This document shows positions 53,401-60,332 of a stretch of 64,000 bases of DNA, in pieces. A program made the position numbers and the translations under genes. This stretch comes from Henricia sp. BOLD:AAB3569. Taxonomy: Eukaryota; Echinodermata; Asteroidea; Spinulosida; Echinasteridae. The stretch lies in assembly GCA_037783545.1 (NCBI GenBank), contig JBBELK010000397.1, positions 310,001-374,000 of the forward strand. Direction: 5' to 3'. Each line of letters begins with the position of its first letter. Within the stretch, counting starts at the first letter, position 1. The notes below the pieces were generated by a model, which made no database searches, was not told the origin of the DNA, and was given only the letters and a program-made list of their open reading frames with translations.

Positions 53401-55013
53401 CCTGTTGTGAGTTGAAGAAGGGCAATGCCAAAGTGGACTGCGTGGTGGCCTGCAAGCAAGCAATGGAGAAACAGGAGAGGGAAAAGGAAGCAGAGAAAGT
53501 GAAAAAGGAGGAAGAAAATATAGCAAGGCAGCAGGTCAGTTGGGGGTATAGGACCTTTGCATAGGTGGCCATGTTTAATGTTCTTATTTAAATGATGTGA
53601 CAGTGTGATAGCCCCCTAAGATACAACACTGTAGTTACAACACTTGTCTAATCAGAAATTGTTACTTATATAGTTTTGATTCGTATCTTAAAGGCCCAGT
53701 GTATCATTTGCAATGACCCCAAAAAGTAATCGACGAGTTTACAGGGGAAAAGTTCTGAAAGTAAAGATTGAATTAATAGCAACTATCCAATGAAAGGTTT
53801 CCGCTCAAAATGATATAATCCATAAAGATGAAATTATTTAGATCGTTTGCAAACGATTTACTTATTTTTGGTTCGCATCTACGAGTGTGCATGTTCCAAC
53901 GCGATGCATTTTTATGCGCGCGCACACGCAGTATATGATGTGCGCCACAGAGTGCATGACGGAAGCCACATAGTACCCGATCAACTGAGAACGAATATTT
54001 GAAACACCCTGCCAAGACCAGGAAAACGCGGTACATTTGACAAAGCTGAAATTTCTTCGGATGAGTTTGTTGAAATCTTTCTTTTGATTTATAATGGTTT
54101 TATTCGCAGAATCGCTCAAAAACAGATCTACAGGGCCTTTAAGTGATTTTTGGGATGGGTGGTTATCTCTCTGTACAGCTTACTAAGTGAGGAACAACTG
54201 CAATCTCGTGATTCGAGACCACCAGTTGGCTTTATAGCTCAATTGGTAGGGTGTCTGCACGTTAAGCAGAAGGTCCGCGGTTCGAATCCCTGTGGAACCA
54301 AATTGCTTTTAACTGCATCCAGATTTCCCAAAATCATGGACATTTGTCCACATTTGCACTTATTCATACTTGCATGTATATAGTTTTGGTCAGACTGCAA
54401 ATTTGTATAGGATTTTTCTTGTTAAAATTAGCAATATTCTAAAAAATTCTTTCCACATACATTTTCAACGCAGTTGTCATGTTTCAGAAAAAAAATCTTG
54501 TCCAATTTCACACGTTTTTGTTCACGTCAGCAAATGAAATTGTGCATTCTCATTGCAGCAGCCGATTTCACGAAAAATTGCGTAGCTTGCGCAACATTTT
54601 AAAATGGCGTAAGCCTCATAGGCCTGCGTGTAATTATCACCAGAATGTTGCACAGCTTACGCAATAAAAAGTTGTGCAAGGGGGCTTACGCAGTGCGCAA
54701 GGATTTGTGAAATCGGCTGCAGATGCTTTCTGTAACTCTGAGGTCAAGATTGAGCTTTTGGTTTGTATGAGCTCAAGTCTGAATAAGAATTTAGTAATTT
54801 TGTCACCGCAATATTCTTTTGATTCATTTTTAGAGAGATTTGGAGGAGTATGAACGGTTAACAAAAGGCAAGAAACGTCGAGAACGACGCAAGAAAGACG
54901 ACATTGTGCAGCTGAGCTTCTGGCAACGCAACAGAAAAGCTATTTGTATGGTAGCTGCTGCAATAGTAATCTCAGCAATCCTTGCATACATGTACTTTGT
55001 CATTCTTACTTAA
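35225..55013 (+). CDS. NFXL1: NFXL1 NF-X1-type zinc finger protein, complete 18-exon gene
   Basis: Orthologue of NF-X1-like 1 (human about 911 aa). The exons join in frame to 901 aa. Order: Gly/Arg/Gln-rich N-terminus (1-65), acidic Ser-rich stretch (about 90-125), a RING-like Cys/His domain (149-209; CLVC, CSQC, HLAC, CPKC), then ten NF-X1-type repeats of the form C-G-x-H-x-C-x3-C-H-x-G-x-C-x2-C between about 240 and 790, a Glu/Lys-rich coil and a basic [11 protein letters not shown] cluster (about 805-865), and one hydrophobic segment (about 878-900) at the C-terminus, which would anchor it in a membrane with the zinc-binding part facing the cytosol. NF-X1 family members act as E3-like or nucleic-acid-binding regulators; the exact role of NFXL1 is poorly defined. 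Divergent from OFD1. Confidence 0.97.
35840..36016 (+). CDS. NFXL1: NFXL1 exon 2 (acidic)
   Basis: Encodes [20 protein letters not shown] then [15 protein letters not shown] and [10 protein letters not shown], paralleling the SSSSEEGDEDFEG and NTFITYT stretch of the human protein. Acceptor GACACAG, donor GTAAGA, phase 1 to 1. Confidence 0.92.
36139..37075 (+). repeat. SINE split by a 630-bp TIR element
   Basis: The SINE of 13226-13565 is present from CTGGTCGCCGC through GCCGGGGCTGTATACTC to about 36360 and resumes at about 36991 (ATGTAGGCGTCTTGATCGGG), ending in ATTATTA. The gap is the TIR element at 36361-36990. In NFXL1 intron 2. Confidence 0.8.
36361..36990 (-). mobile_element. GCAGCCGATTTCACGAAA TIR element with possible transposase remnant
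   Basis: Ends GCAGCCGATTTCACGAAA and TTTCGTGAAATCGGCTGC are perfect inverted repeats, with nested ACTTACGC motifs behind them. A minus-strand frame at 36467-36874 contains [17 protein letters not shown] and [19 protein letters not shown], which faintly resembles the N-terminal part of Harbinger-type proteins; this is a guess. A 163-bp relative without any frame is at 54558-54720. Confidence 0.75.
37185..37294 (+). CDS. NFXL1: NFXL1 exon 3 (RING-like start)
   Basis: [20 protein letters not shown] then [17 protein letters not shown], with the first Cys pair of the RING-like domain. Acceptor ATATTTAG, donor GTGAGT, phase 1 to 0. Confidence 0.95.
37322..38010 (+). repeat. SINE split by the ATGCATAGTT element
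   Basis: Head GTGGCCAAGTGGTTCAGGTC and body CAGCAAGGCACTCAACCACA to 37439; the rest (TGCTCCATCCTTTGGAAGGG, TTCGTGAAGAGTG) follows from 37884. Other copies read ACAATTGCTCC without interruption. In NFXL1 intron 3. Confidence 0.8.
37440..37883. mobile_element. TIR element (ATGCATAGTT family), 444 bp
   Basis: CAATGCATAGTTCCGA and TCGGAACTATGCATTG are perfect inverted ends. Inside: GGGTCGACAGTTACCGCAGC and TGGTCAGCGGGTTCGGC blocks shared with 51693-52141 and 4598-5354. Confidence 0.85.
38155..38288 (+). CDS. NFXL1: NFXL1 exon 4 (RING-like)
   Basis: [20 protein letters not shown]: the central Cys/His ligands of the RING-like domain. Ends LWS with the TG of the next Cys codon, phase 2, donor GTGAGA. 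Confidence 0.96.
38400..39125. repeat. tRNA-like pair split by a TTAA element
   Basis: Minus-strand tRNA-like sequence up to 38472 (CAGGATTCCAACCTGAGACC) and plus-strand tRNA-like sequence from 39051 (TTCAGCTGGTAGAGCATCTG, GGTTCAAATCCTG) surround the 578-bp element. Confidence 0.65.
38473..39050 (-). mobile_element. TTAA-flanked 580-bp element, copy 2 (reverse)
   Basis: Reverse complement of 23279-23863, TTAA on both sides. The 134-codon minus-strand frame is internal repeat sequence. Confidence 0.8.
39213..39391 (+). CDS. NFXL1: NFXL1 exon 5
   Basis: Completes the RING-like domain with CPKCR and continues through [20 protein letters not shown] to the first NF-X1 repeat ([12 protein letters not shown]). 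Acceptor CTTCCAG, donor GTGAGG, phase 2 to 1. Confidence 0.96.
40313..40447. mobile_element. TTAA MITE, copy E (135 bp)
   Basis: Same element as copies A-D but with six bases lost close to the right end; TTAA on both sides. Ends 33 bases before NFXL1 exon 6. Confidence 0.9.
40480..40641 (+). CDS. NFXL1: NFXL1 exon 6
   Basis: [31 protein letters not shown] and [13 protein letters not shown]. Acceptor TTTAACAG, donor GTAGGA, phase 1 to 1. A 135-bp MITE ends only 33 bases before this exon. Confidence 0.97.
40872..41087 (+). CDS. NFXL1: NFXL1 exon 7
   Basis: [20 protein letters not shown], then [20 protein letters not shown], ending CPCGKT. Acceptor CTACATAG, donor GTATGT, phase 1 to 1. Confidence 0.97.
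41375..41515. mobile_element. 141-bp TTAA MITE, copy F
   Basis: Exactly 141 bp, TTAA on both sides, terminal repeat AGGCACAGGCTCATCAGCAA. In NFXL1 intron 7. Confidence 0.92.
41539..41658. mobile_element. TTA-flanked 120-bp foldback MITE
   Basis: GGCTGGATCCGAATTAGTGG and CCACTAATTCAGATCCAGCC are inverted, TTA lies directly outside each end, and the arms also share GGCTTTGGCTGTTGCTATG. TTA target sites fit PIF/Harbinger-type MITEs. Confidence 0.85.
41878..41967 (-). repeat. tRNA-derived sequence with intact T-arm
   Basis: On the minus strand: GGTCGAGTGGTTAATACGTC, an anticodon-like loop CTTGTTT between TCTGC and GCAGG, and a perfect T-arm GTGGG TTCGAAT CCCAC. The acceptor strands do not pair, so not called as a tRNA gene. 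Confidence 0.6.
42074..42189 (+). CDS. NFXL1: NFXL1 exon 8
   Basis: [20 protein letters not shown] then [17 protein letters not shown]. Acceptor TGGTACAG, donor GTAAGA, phase 1 to 0. Confidence 0.97.
42346..42831. mobile_element. Hairpin plus TIR element
   Basis: A hairpin at 42346-42435 (TCACATGGTTTGAGGGTGG ... ATATTAGCTCTCC / GGAGCTAATATCGAC) abuts an element with ends TTACCATACCTCATACATAT and ATATGTATGAGGTATGGTAA (42437-42831). One such end recurs alone at 58536-58562. Confidence 0.65.
42896..43027 (+). CDS. NFXL1: NFXL1 exon 9
   Basis: [20 protein letters not shown] then [19 protein letters not shown]. Acceptor TTGCTCAG, donor GTGGGT, phase 0 to 0. Confidence 0.96.
43093..43580. repeat. 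AGGGCGACA repeat, copy 2
   Basis: Reverse complement of 25107-25437 (CTCTGTTTGCTAGGATAGGG, then TTAGGGCGACA and GGTGGTCCCC), extended on the right to TGTCTCGCCCTAA. In NFXL1 intron 9. Confidence 0.65.
43834..43924 (+). CDS. NFXL1: NFXL1 exon 10
   Basis: [20 protein letters not shown] and [11 protein letters not shown]. Acceptor TTTTGCAG, donor GTAATC, phase 0 to 1. A TTAA element begins 49 bases downstream. Confidence 0.97.
43973..44424 (+). mobile_element. TTAA-flanked 520-bp element, copy 4 (3' end lost)
   Basis: Left TTAA and about 450 bases match copy 1; the right end is replaced by other sequence and the MITE at 44433. Confidence 0.75.
44433..44646. mobile_element. TA-flanked palindromic MITE
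   Basis: GAGCGGTTTCATGCTGTCAG and CTGTGACAGCGTGAAACTGCTC are imperfect inverted ends with TA outside each. The arms also share GGAGAGAACA...GAGCC. TA duplication fits Tc1/mariner-type MITEs. Confidence 0.65.
44741..44861 (+). CDS. NFXL1: NFXL1 exon 11
   Basis: [20 protein letters not shown] then [19 protein letters not shown]. Acceptor CTGTTTCAG, donor GTACAA, phase 1 to 2. Confidence 0.97.
45075..45532 (+). mobile_element. GTTTACACTCGATTCG element, copy 1
   Basis: Starts GTTTACACTCGATTCGCC and ends GGTTCGAGTGTAAAC (inverted ends). Copy 2, same orientation, is at 46528-47012; the two flank NFXL1 exon 12. Confidence 0.75.
45718..46248 (-). mobile_element. TTAA-flanked 520-bp element, copy 5 (reverse)
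   Basis: Reverse copy with TTAA on both sides; right end 64 bases before NFXL1 exon 12. Confidence 0.78.
46313..46475 (+). CDS. NFXL1: NFXL1 exon 12
   Basis: [32 protein letters not shown] and [17 protein letters not shown]. The acceptor is TTGTTCCACCAAG; the later CCCCCAG would shift the frame. Donor GTGCAT, phase 2 to 0. Confidence 0.93.
46528..47012 (+). mobile_element. GTTTACACTCGATTCG element, copy 2
   Basis: Same orientation and internal order as copy 1, including AGCCGGATCGAGGTGTAGTG. Carries a short local tandem repeat (GGGTTGAACCC/GGGTTCAACCC) near 46683-46716 that copy 1 lacks. Confidence 0.75.
47239..49463. mobile_element. 2.2-kb TIR element
   Basis: CTGGGGTGGATTGCAATAAA ... is mirrored by TTTATTGCAATCCACCCCAG; the inverted ends continue into AACGCACTAACCAGTTAGTG. 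The element carries the nested 837-bp TTAA element and no recognisable transposase frame. Confidence 0.8.
47871..48707 (+). mobile_element. TTAA-flanked 800-bp element, copy 2 (nested)
   Basis: TTAA on both sides, same termini as 3390-4189. It lies wholly inside the 2.2-kb TIR element, so it inserted later. Confidence 0.82.
49541..49654 (+). CDS. NFXL1: NFXL1 exon 13
   Basis: [20 protein letters not shown] then [18 protein letters not shown], almost identical to the vertebrate [17 protein letters not shown] block. Acceptor TATGGCAG, donor GTACTG, phase 0 to 0. Confidence 0.97.
49935..50050 (-). repeat. tRNA-derived fragment
   Basis: Minus strand: GGTTGGCATAGCAGTACTTC and GGTTCAAATCCTGTTGGGG resemble tRNA A- and B-boxes. 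A head fragment of a SINE. Confidence 0.5.
50135..50562 (+). mobile_element. Hairpin element, copy 2
   Basis: Hairpin 50135-50276 with tip GAGCTGAAGGCGAG, then the same tail as at 1656-1807; the far end AAAGCTTCATTTTATATAAT mirrors the sequence just after the hairpin, so the full element may end at about 50562. Confidence 0.75.
50631..50756 (+). CDS. NFXL1: NFXL1 exon 14
   Basis: [20 protein letters not shown] then [17 protein letters not shown]. Acceptor GTTTCTAG, donor GTATGT, phase 0 to 0. Confidence 0.96.
51180..51388 (+). pseudogene. Broken tandem copy of NFXL1 exon 15
   Basis: The acceptor (TTTGTTTCAG) and the first two thirds of exon 15 are repeated with a 155-bp offset: 51234 onward reads [20 protein letters not shown] and on to HPGPW, where a small deletion removes the PPC codons. 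The copy then runs straight into a repeat of the intron end and meets TAA at 51363. It has no donor. A third, shorter remnant of exon 15 (CACACAGAGCGTACGAC) lies at 51184-51200. Confidence 0.88.
51389..51555 (+). CDS. NFXL1: NFXL1 exon 15 (functional copy)
   Basis: [20 protein letters not shown], then [15 protein letters not shown] and [13 protein letters not shown]. Acceptor TTTGTTTCAG, donor GTGAGT, phase 0 to 2. It is preceded by a broken duplicate at 51234-51353. Confidence 0.95.
51693..52141. mobile_element. TIR element (ATGCATAGTT family), 449 bp
   Basis: Perfect inverted ends CAATGCATAGTTCCGA and TCGGAACTATGCATTG; closely similar to 37440-37883. In NFXL1 intron 15. Confidence 0.85.
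52245..52500 (+). repeat. SINE, 5'-truncated
   Basis: Body GCCTCTCTCCGCCCAGGAGT, GTACCTGAGAGGGTAGCGAA and GCAGCCTGGGCTGTATGGAG, ending TATTATTTC. No tRNA head. Confidence 0.75.
52777..52957 (+). CDS. NFXL1: NFXL1 exon 16
   Basis: [34 protein letters not shown] and [10 protein letters not shown]. Acceptor TTTGCAG, donor GTTAAT, phase 2 to 0. Confidence 0.95.
53394..53534 (+). CDS. NFXL1: NFXL1 exon 17 (charged coil)
   Basis: [20 protein letters not shown] then [20 protein letters not shown], matching the ECDTTCKEMKRK...EEEKRR region. Acceptor TATAAACAG, donor GTCAGT, phase 0 to 0. Confidence 0.95.
53688..54142 (+). mobile_element. TTAA-flanked 520-bp element, copy 6 (455 bp)
   Basis: TTAA on both sides; shortened by two internal deletions relative to copy 1. 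In NFXL1 intron 17. Confidence 0.8.
54227..54300 (+). repeat. tRNA-like sequence
   Basis: TATAGCTCAATTGGTAGGGT and GGTTCGAATCCC give A- and B-boxes, and TCTGC/GCAGA could pair around an ACGTTAA loop. The T-stem and acceptor do not pair well and position 33 is C, so it is probably a pseudogene or SINE head. Confidence 0.5.
54558..54720. mobile_element. GCAGCCGATTTCACGAAA MITE, 163 bp
   Basis: GCAGCCGATTTCACGAAA and TTTGTGAAATCGGCTGC inverted ends; short relative of 36361-36990. Ends 113 bases before NFXL1 exon 18. Confidence 0.8.
54834..55013 (+). CDS. NFXL1: NFXL1 exon 18 (membrane anchor, stop)
   Basis: [40 protein letters not shown] and a hydrophobic run to VILT, then TAA. Matches the VELSLWQKHKYYL and hydrophobic C-terminus of human NFXL1. 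Acceptor CATTTTTAG. Confidence 0.97.
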   Translation, partial: RDLEEYERLTKGKKRRERRKKDDIVQLSFWQRNRKAICMVAAAIVISAILAYMYFVILT

Positions 55014-56518
55014 TTACATTCCAATGAGTGTATTGAGCTCGTGCCAATGACGTCATTTTGGGAGTCAAATAATGCCGCGTCGTTGTGGAAGCAATGTGCG
55101 TACGCGTTGTGTGTGTCCATAGCGTGCGTAACGCGCAATGCTAAGCCTCCCATTGGTGAATTAAACTGTGTTACGCCCACCAGATACGCACACAACGCAC
55201 ATCGTTTCCACAATGACTCGGCATTATTTGACTCGCGAAATGGCGTATTCGCACGTGTTTGAAGGGGGTCAATATGGGGAAGTTAGATTCACGGCCATTT
55301 CCAACCGAATGCAATCTAGGCAACCATTATTTAGAACCAGCCCACAAGGCACAATCGTGCTGGTCACTGGTACCCATCGAGTTGATGCAGCATTTTGCAC
55401 GGAACCAGTTGACTAACCAAAGGCGTTCGCACTTATTATTATTTCCTTCTGGTATTCATACCAAGGATTCCTCTAAAGTGCCCATTGCACTGTCACTCGC
55501 AAGCGTGAGGAAACCCATTAAGAATTAGAAATGGCCAGAGACACCAGGGAATCCCCTTGCTCTTCACGAAAGAATGCTCTGAGATCTTTAAAGTGCGTTA
55601 CTGTTACCTAACATACTGGACCAAGTGTGGTTGAGTGCCTTGCTCAAGGGCACAGGGTTCGAACCCACAACCCCAAGTTTTCACCTATGATTGCAAGTCA
55701 ATGACCCAAACCACTCGGCCACTTGAGCGTTAGTGTGCATTTGAGTTGCCAAGATGGCGTTTGACCAGTGGATGACTCTAGTCATGAATCGAACTTGCTC
55801 TTTATTGAATGGTGGTGGACTGGTGTTAGTATCCTGTTTAGTCGTGTCCCCTGAATCAGTCCTATAGAGTTGGAACTGCTAGTTAAAAAGGTGCCAGAAT
55901 GATTATGCATTCCAAGCCTCGTTTTGGAACACGTACATGTACGTAGCTGCCACCTTTTTACTCAGCAGTCTGCATTTTATAGAACCGACTCATGATTGTG
56001 AATAGTATTTATTGATTAAAGGAGCGTGACAGATCACATTTTTCCCCCCATGGTTTGAGATTTTGATACCATATCAGTTGTCATATTTTTCTCATTTACT
56101 ATTCTGAAATTTCGCGTTCTCAATCCGTATATTTTTAAGGATATCGTCAAAAAAACCACCGATATTTTGTAAACTAATTTATCTGGTTCCATAAGGCAGT
56201 GCATTCAAATTGGATAGTCTTTTGGCAAGGTATTTTATAACGAAATCCATTTTTCTGGGTTGCACAATAAAGGAATTATTCTTTTGTTAGCAGATATGTA
56301 AACACTCTACCAGTATCTGATTCACCTTTGGAAAATAAATTGATAATTTTCTCTGAAATGTGTGCGAAGCATGTTAAAAAATAAATTGTGGACTAATTTT
56401 CCTTTCGGTCGACAGTAATATTAAAATTCAGAACACATTTCAAGTTTGTTTGCGTTTCCCAAAACCTTTGCAATTTAGTGATTTTCATGGACAGCATCTC
56501 GTGGCATAATATATGTAT
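55014..56518. other. 3' flank of NFXL1
   Basis: No further coding sequence. Candidate polyadenylation hexamers on the plus strand are ATTAAA at 56015 and AATAAA at 56266; neither can be singled out. An inverted pair CGTCATTTTGGGAGTCAAAT/TTATTTGACTCGCGAAATG (55050-55250) and a SINE (55535-55730) lie within. Confidence 0.45.
55535..55730 (-). repeat. SINE with tRNA-like head
   Basis: Minus strand: CAAGTGGCCGAGTGGTTTGG head, GGGTTCGAACCC, CCTTGAGCAAGGCACTCAAC body, then the CTTTCGTGAAGAGC module. Same family as the split copy at 37322-38010. Confidence 0.75.
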
Positions 56519-56860
56519 ACTCCTCAAGTTTGACTGACGATTTCTATCTTGTTGCAAAATCATTTTCTTGAATTTGGCATGCCCCATTATTCTTCTTTAC
56601 AATGGTGTCATTTGTTATAATTAAACAATTCAGGGACATGCAGCACAGCTGAATATGGGGGCGAGTATTAAGTGAAATGTTACAAAATGCATTGCTATTG
56701 TCAAAAGGGGAGTGCACATCCCCTAATTGCTCAATCATAACAAATGACGCATTGTAAAGAATAATGGGGCTTTCCAACGATATCAAATTCAAGGAAAATG
56801 ATTTAGTAACAAGAGAAATTGTCAGTCAAACTTGAGTTTCCGGACTTTAATATTTACGAC
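56519..56860. mobile_element. Foldback element, copy 2
   Basis: ACTCCTCAAGTTTGACTGAC to GTCAGTCAAACTTGAGTTTC, related to 19040-19450; shares AAAATGCATTGCTATTGTCA. Confidence 0.65.
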
Positions 56861-59800
56861 TTACAAAGAACCTTGGACTCTATTATCTTGTCATTTATTA
56901 TAAACTTTGAATAAATGGTTCTATTCATTACAGTAGGAAATCTTACATTATTAAAAGTACAAGCTTATAAAGAAATCCTGATGCCAACTATACAAATTGG
57001 CCCGTTCGTGGAAGATTGAAATTAAAGTTGTAATGCCTTGTGAAAGACTGCCAAGTTATACTGGGCTTGTGGATTTCGAGCTCTAAAGTAACCAACAAAA
57101 ACGTGTACGAAGTACCACCTCATGCAAAGGGCCTATGGTTGATGTACATGTGCTCAACTAGCTATTGTTTTTAAATGCAAAAGCACCATTTGATCGACTC
57201 CCACAAATGGCAGTAAAAAACTAATTTTACAGTGACTATTATTTGCATCAAGGATAATATACAACACTTGTTGTAATTTTCATATGGATTCAGTCATGAT
57301 CAATCACCACATACAACCATGTCTAATTTATTTCGCTACATTTTGGAAATATACACATTAAAGTCTATGGAGAGTGAGCAAGCCAGTTACCATAATGGTA
57401 AACAGTTTATTCATTTTCCATACACGGACCAATGACTGGCTCTTGTGTAATTTGGATGCAACGTCGATGTACATGTTAAATATAGTTTTTGATAGGTCTT
57501 GATTTTCCAGCAAGCTAACTACATGAAAAATCATGTACGGTTGCTGACAAGCCCATCAATTTCTATAATTTGTAAAACCATTTACATGCACATCTTAAGT
57601 TACTGTTTAGAACTTTGTATTCACTTCGGGTATAATTTTGAAAATTGAGAAATAACATCTTATTCCTGTTTTATGTGACCATTTTTTTTAGGGTCCCGGA
57701 AATGACCAGTGACCGATTTAGTCCATTTAATGGGTGGCCATCAGATACAGGTTTTCGTGTTAGACCTATCTGGTCCTATGGAAAATTGTGTACAAATCGG
57801 AAGATTTGGTACCGTTAGGGTTAATTAGCCCCAATTACCTTGACAATTATTTCCATTTTGAGTGATATAGAAGTGTGCTTTGTGGCAGAAATAAAGCACA
57901 CACCATATTGGTATAAATCTGCATGACTTTTAACTACCATAGTTTGTGGTGGTTTACCACAAAAACCAAATCAAAATATACATAAATAAAAGGGGGTACT
58001 CAAAAAGTCATGATCTATAAAATGTATACATATTTACATAGGAAGTATTATCTTATTAAACTGGTAACAATATATCCCCTTTTTACAATTTTCAGTTACC
58101 AGATGCGTAAAAAATAAATTTACTGAAGAAAAACTTCTCAATAAATATATACATATGTTAGAATGTATTGTGGGATTGGCAGCATATTTCAAATGTTGTG
58201 GTTGTGTCACTCGAGAACGTCACATGTCTTGCAAGAAACTTCCACAATTGCTTTGTAATGGTATACACCAATCTGAGAGCTTAAGTCCTCTGCTCTGTAC
58301 GTCCGACATAACTGGGAGCCATCCAGTGCCATGAACTGTGTGTTTTGTGTTGATGATAAGCTGTTACATTATGTTGTCACTTCGAACAATTTTGCGCGTT
58401 TATTGTAAGCTTGCGAGGCCTGGGGGCGCGATGTGCGCCGTTAGAATTAACAACACAGTGCCCATTTCATGGCTGGCAGTGGATGGCCCCCAGTAATGGC
58501 GGACGTGCAGGACAAGTGAAAATTGTGGTCTTGTTTATGAATATGTATGAGGTATGGTAATTCATTCTTTAGTAACATAAGCTAATTTCATGGAGCTGTT
58601 AATCACGGAAGTTTGCTTAGCAGAAAAATTGTTTGCTTTGCAAAAACGGGTTACCAGTCAAAATTTTATTAGATGTGAATTACGATTGCCTGGTATTCTG
58701 CTAGTGTTGCTAAGAAGTATTCTACTTTTTCGAAGCAAATAAATTTTGTGCTAAGCAAATTTCTGTGCTTAACAGCTCTATGAAATTGGCCTCAGGTCAC
58801 GAATGTCGCATGCATGCATGTTAATGCTAAGCATGATGATCTCTTAGCTTAACAGCTCCAGTAAACGAGTTGGTCGTTCATAACCGTATTCTATCGTCCC
58901 TTCCAGTTCCAACTTTGTGCAGTACACAGCATGCAGCCGACTTTCTAAAGAACCATGTACACCCTTGTACGTCCGTTCAAAACAGTTCCATATTCCACAC
59001 ATTGGACTAATCCAATCCACGTCTGCTTCCAATCACCATATCCACAATGCCTTTCACGACAGTTATCCAATGGCGTTCCTCTATTTACAACCGCTTCGAC
59101 CCTGAACACTTGGTCCAAAATTACAGAGAGTTGCAATACCTCGAAATATGAACACACCGAGGACCGATCGGCAGAACACAGAAGGCAATGTACCTCAGCT
59201 GCACGTGACGTTCACAATGTTCTTGGGAATTTCACAGAATTTGTAGACGAGCCTCTGGCCATCTACTTTGGCCAAAATGCCTCGTTGGTAGTAATACCTG
59301 TCGGAACACATTACAGTAATCCAGTCAAGATCAATTGCATTTTTTTAAAAGATAGATTGCAAGATTGGAAAACTATTACAAACTTCATCTACGTTCTGAC
59401 GAAACAATAAAAAACCGCTTTCAATAAATTGTGCAAAGCCACCAATCTTTTTAGGCTGGTTCCCTGGCCATACTGCACAGAAAACGGAGCCATAATACCA
59501 CAATAGTCAGGGGACCAGTTTCATTCACACGAGGGCGCCCTTGTAGGAAAAAAATGCTTGTACACAAGCATTTATATAAATTCATTTTCAATTGTTATTT
59601 TCTCAAAGATATCTCAGACGAAATCATTGCATTGGACAGTTGGAACCTCCTCCATCTTCTACATGTACTTCTGGTCTAATGGTTTATTAAAATCTTGGGA
59701 CATCAAAATCCCAAATTCTACCGGTTCAAATTATTACAAACTTCTGTAGGTATAATAAAAAAAAAGGGCATAAACCCTTTACTGTGATATAGTTTATCGG

Positions 59801-60139
59801 TATCACTTTTGGACTTTTGAACACTGTTGTGGTTTATGGTTTAATCTTGTTGAATTCAAAGCAAGGCGGTAAACACTGTTTACTATATAGCTGAACTTTC
59901 GTGGCCTGCATCATGTATGCTCCAATTCAATGAAGTGTCAATGGTGCCGCGCGAACGCACATGATACCAGGTCAAAGAACTTTTTATTGCGAGCGCGGTA
60001 ATAAGTTTTACTTTTTGTTATGTTTACTATTCGTTTAAACGTTTAAACGAACTTTAAATTGACGTTTAAACGTTTAGAAAAATAAACGGTAACTCCCAGC
60101 GCTAGTACAAACCATACGAAAGAATTGCAAAGTACTGAC
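56861..60139. other. Convergent intergenic space, no gene recognised
   Basis: Between the 3' ends of NFXL1 and the ELF-like gene. AT-rich, no convincing exon. The 151-codon frame at 58955-59410 has no recognisable domain and its end overlaps a dispersed repeat. I looked here on the minus strand for the missing second half of the ETS domain and did not find it. Confidence 0.5.
59820..60106. mobile_element. Truncated inverted copy of the 11644-12205 element
   Basis: Reverse complement of the first half of that element (ATTCAAAGCAAGGCGGTAAA ... AACTCCCAGCGCTAG), including the GTTTAAACGTTTAAACG palindrome. It ends 34 bases from the ETS exon. Confidence 0.75.
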
Positions 60140-60332
60140 CTCAAAGCCCGGCCCATGGTCTCATAGTTCATGTCTGGTTTGTTCTTGTGTTGACCCCACA
60201 GTTTGGACACCGCCTTAGAGTCCACCAGTTTGAAGATTCCTTCCTCCCGATTGGTCCATTTGATGAATCGGGGACAGGTGTCTTTGTTTTGGAGGAGCTC
60301 TAAGAGGAACTCCCATAAATAGGTAGTGTGAC
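60140..60332 (-). CDS. ELF: ELF-like exon f (ETS domain, first part)
   Basis: [60 protein letters not shown]; acceptor GGTTTCAG, donor GTCAGT; phase 1 to 2. Contains helix 1, the first strands, helix 2 and the start of the recognition helix. Confidence 0.95.

Noticed and set aside
53262-53564. Longer version of NFXL1 exon 17 starting at 53262
   Set aside because: The added sequence has no similarity to the family, and a good acceptor at 53393 gives the conserved boundary.
54227-54300. tRNA-Asn-like gene (anticodon GTT)
   Set aside because: Promoter boxes are present but T-stem and acceptor do not pair and U33 is missing; better seen as a tRNA-derived repeat.
58955-59410. 151-codon plus-strand open frame in the intergenic space
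   Set aside because: No recognisable domain, no supporting splice sites, and its last part matches a dispersed repeat near 44990 and 45560.
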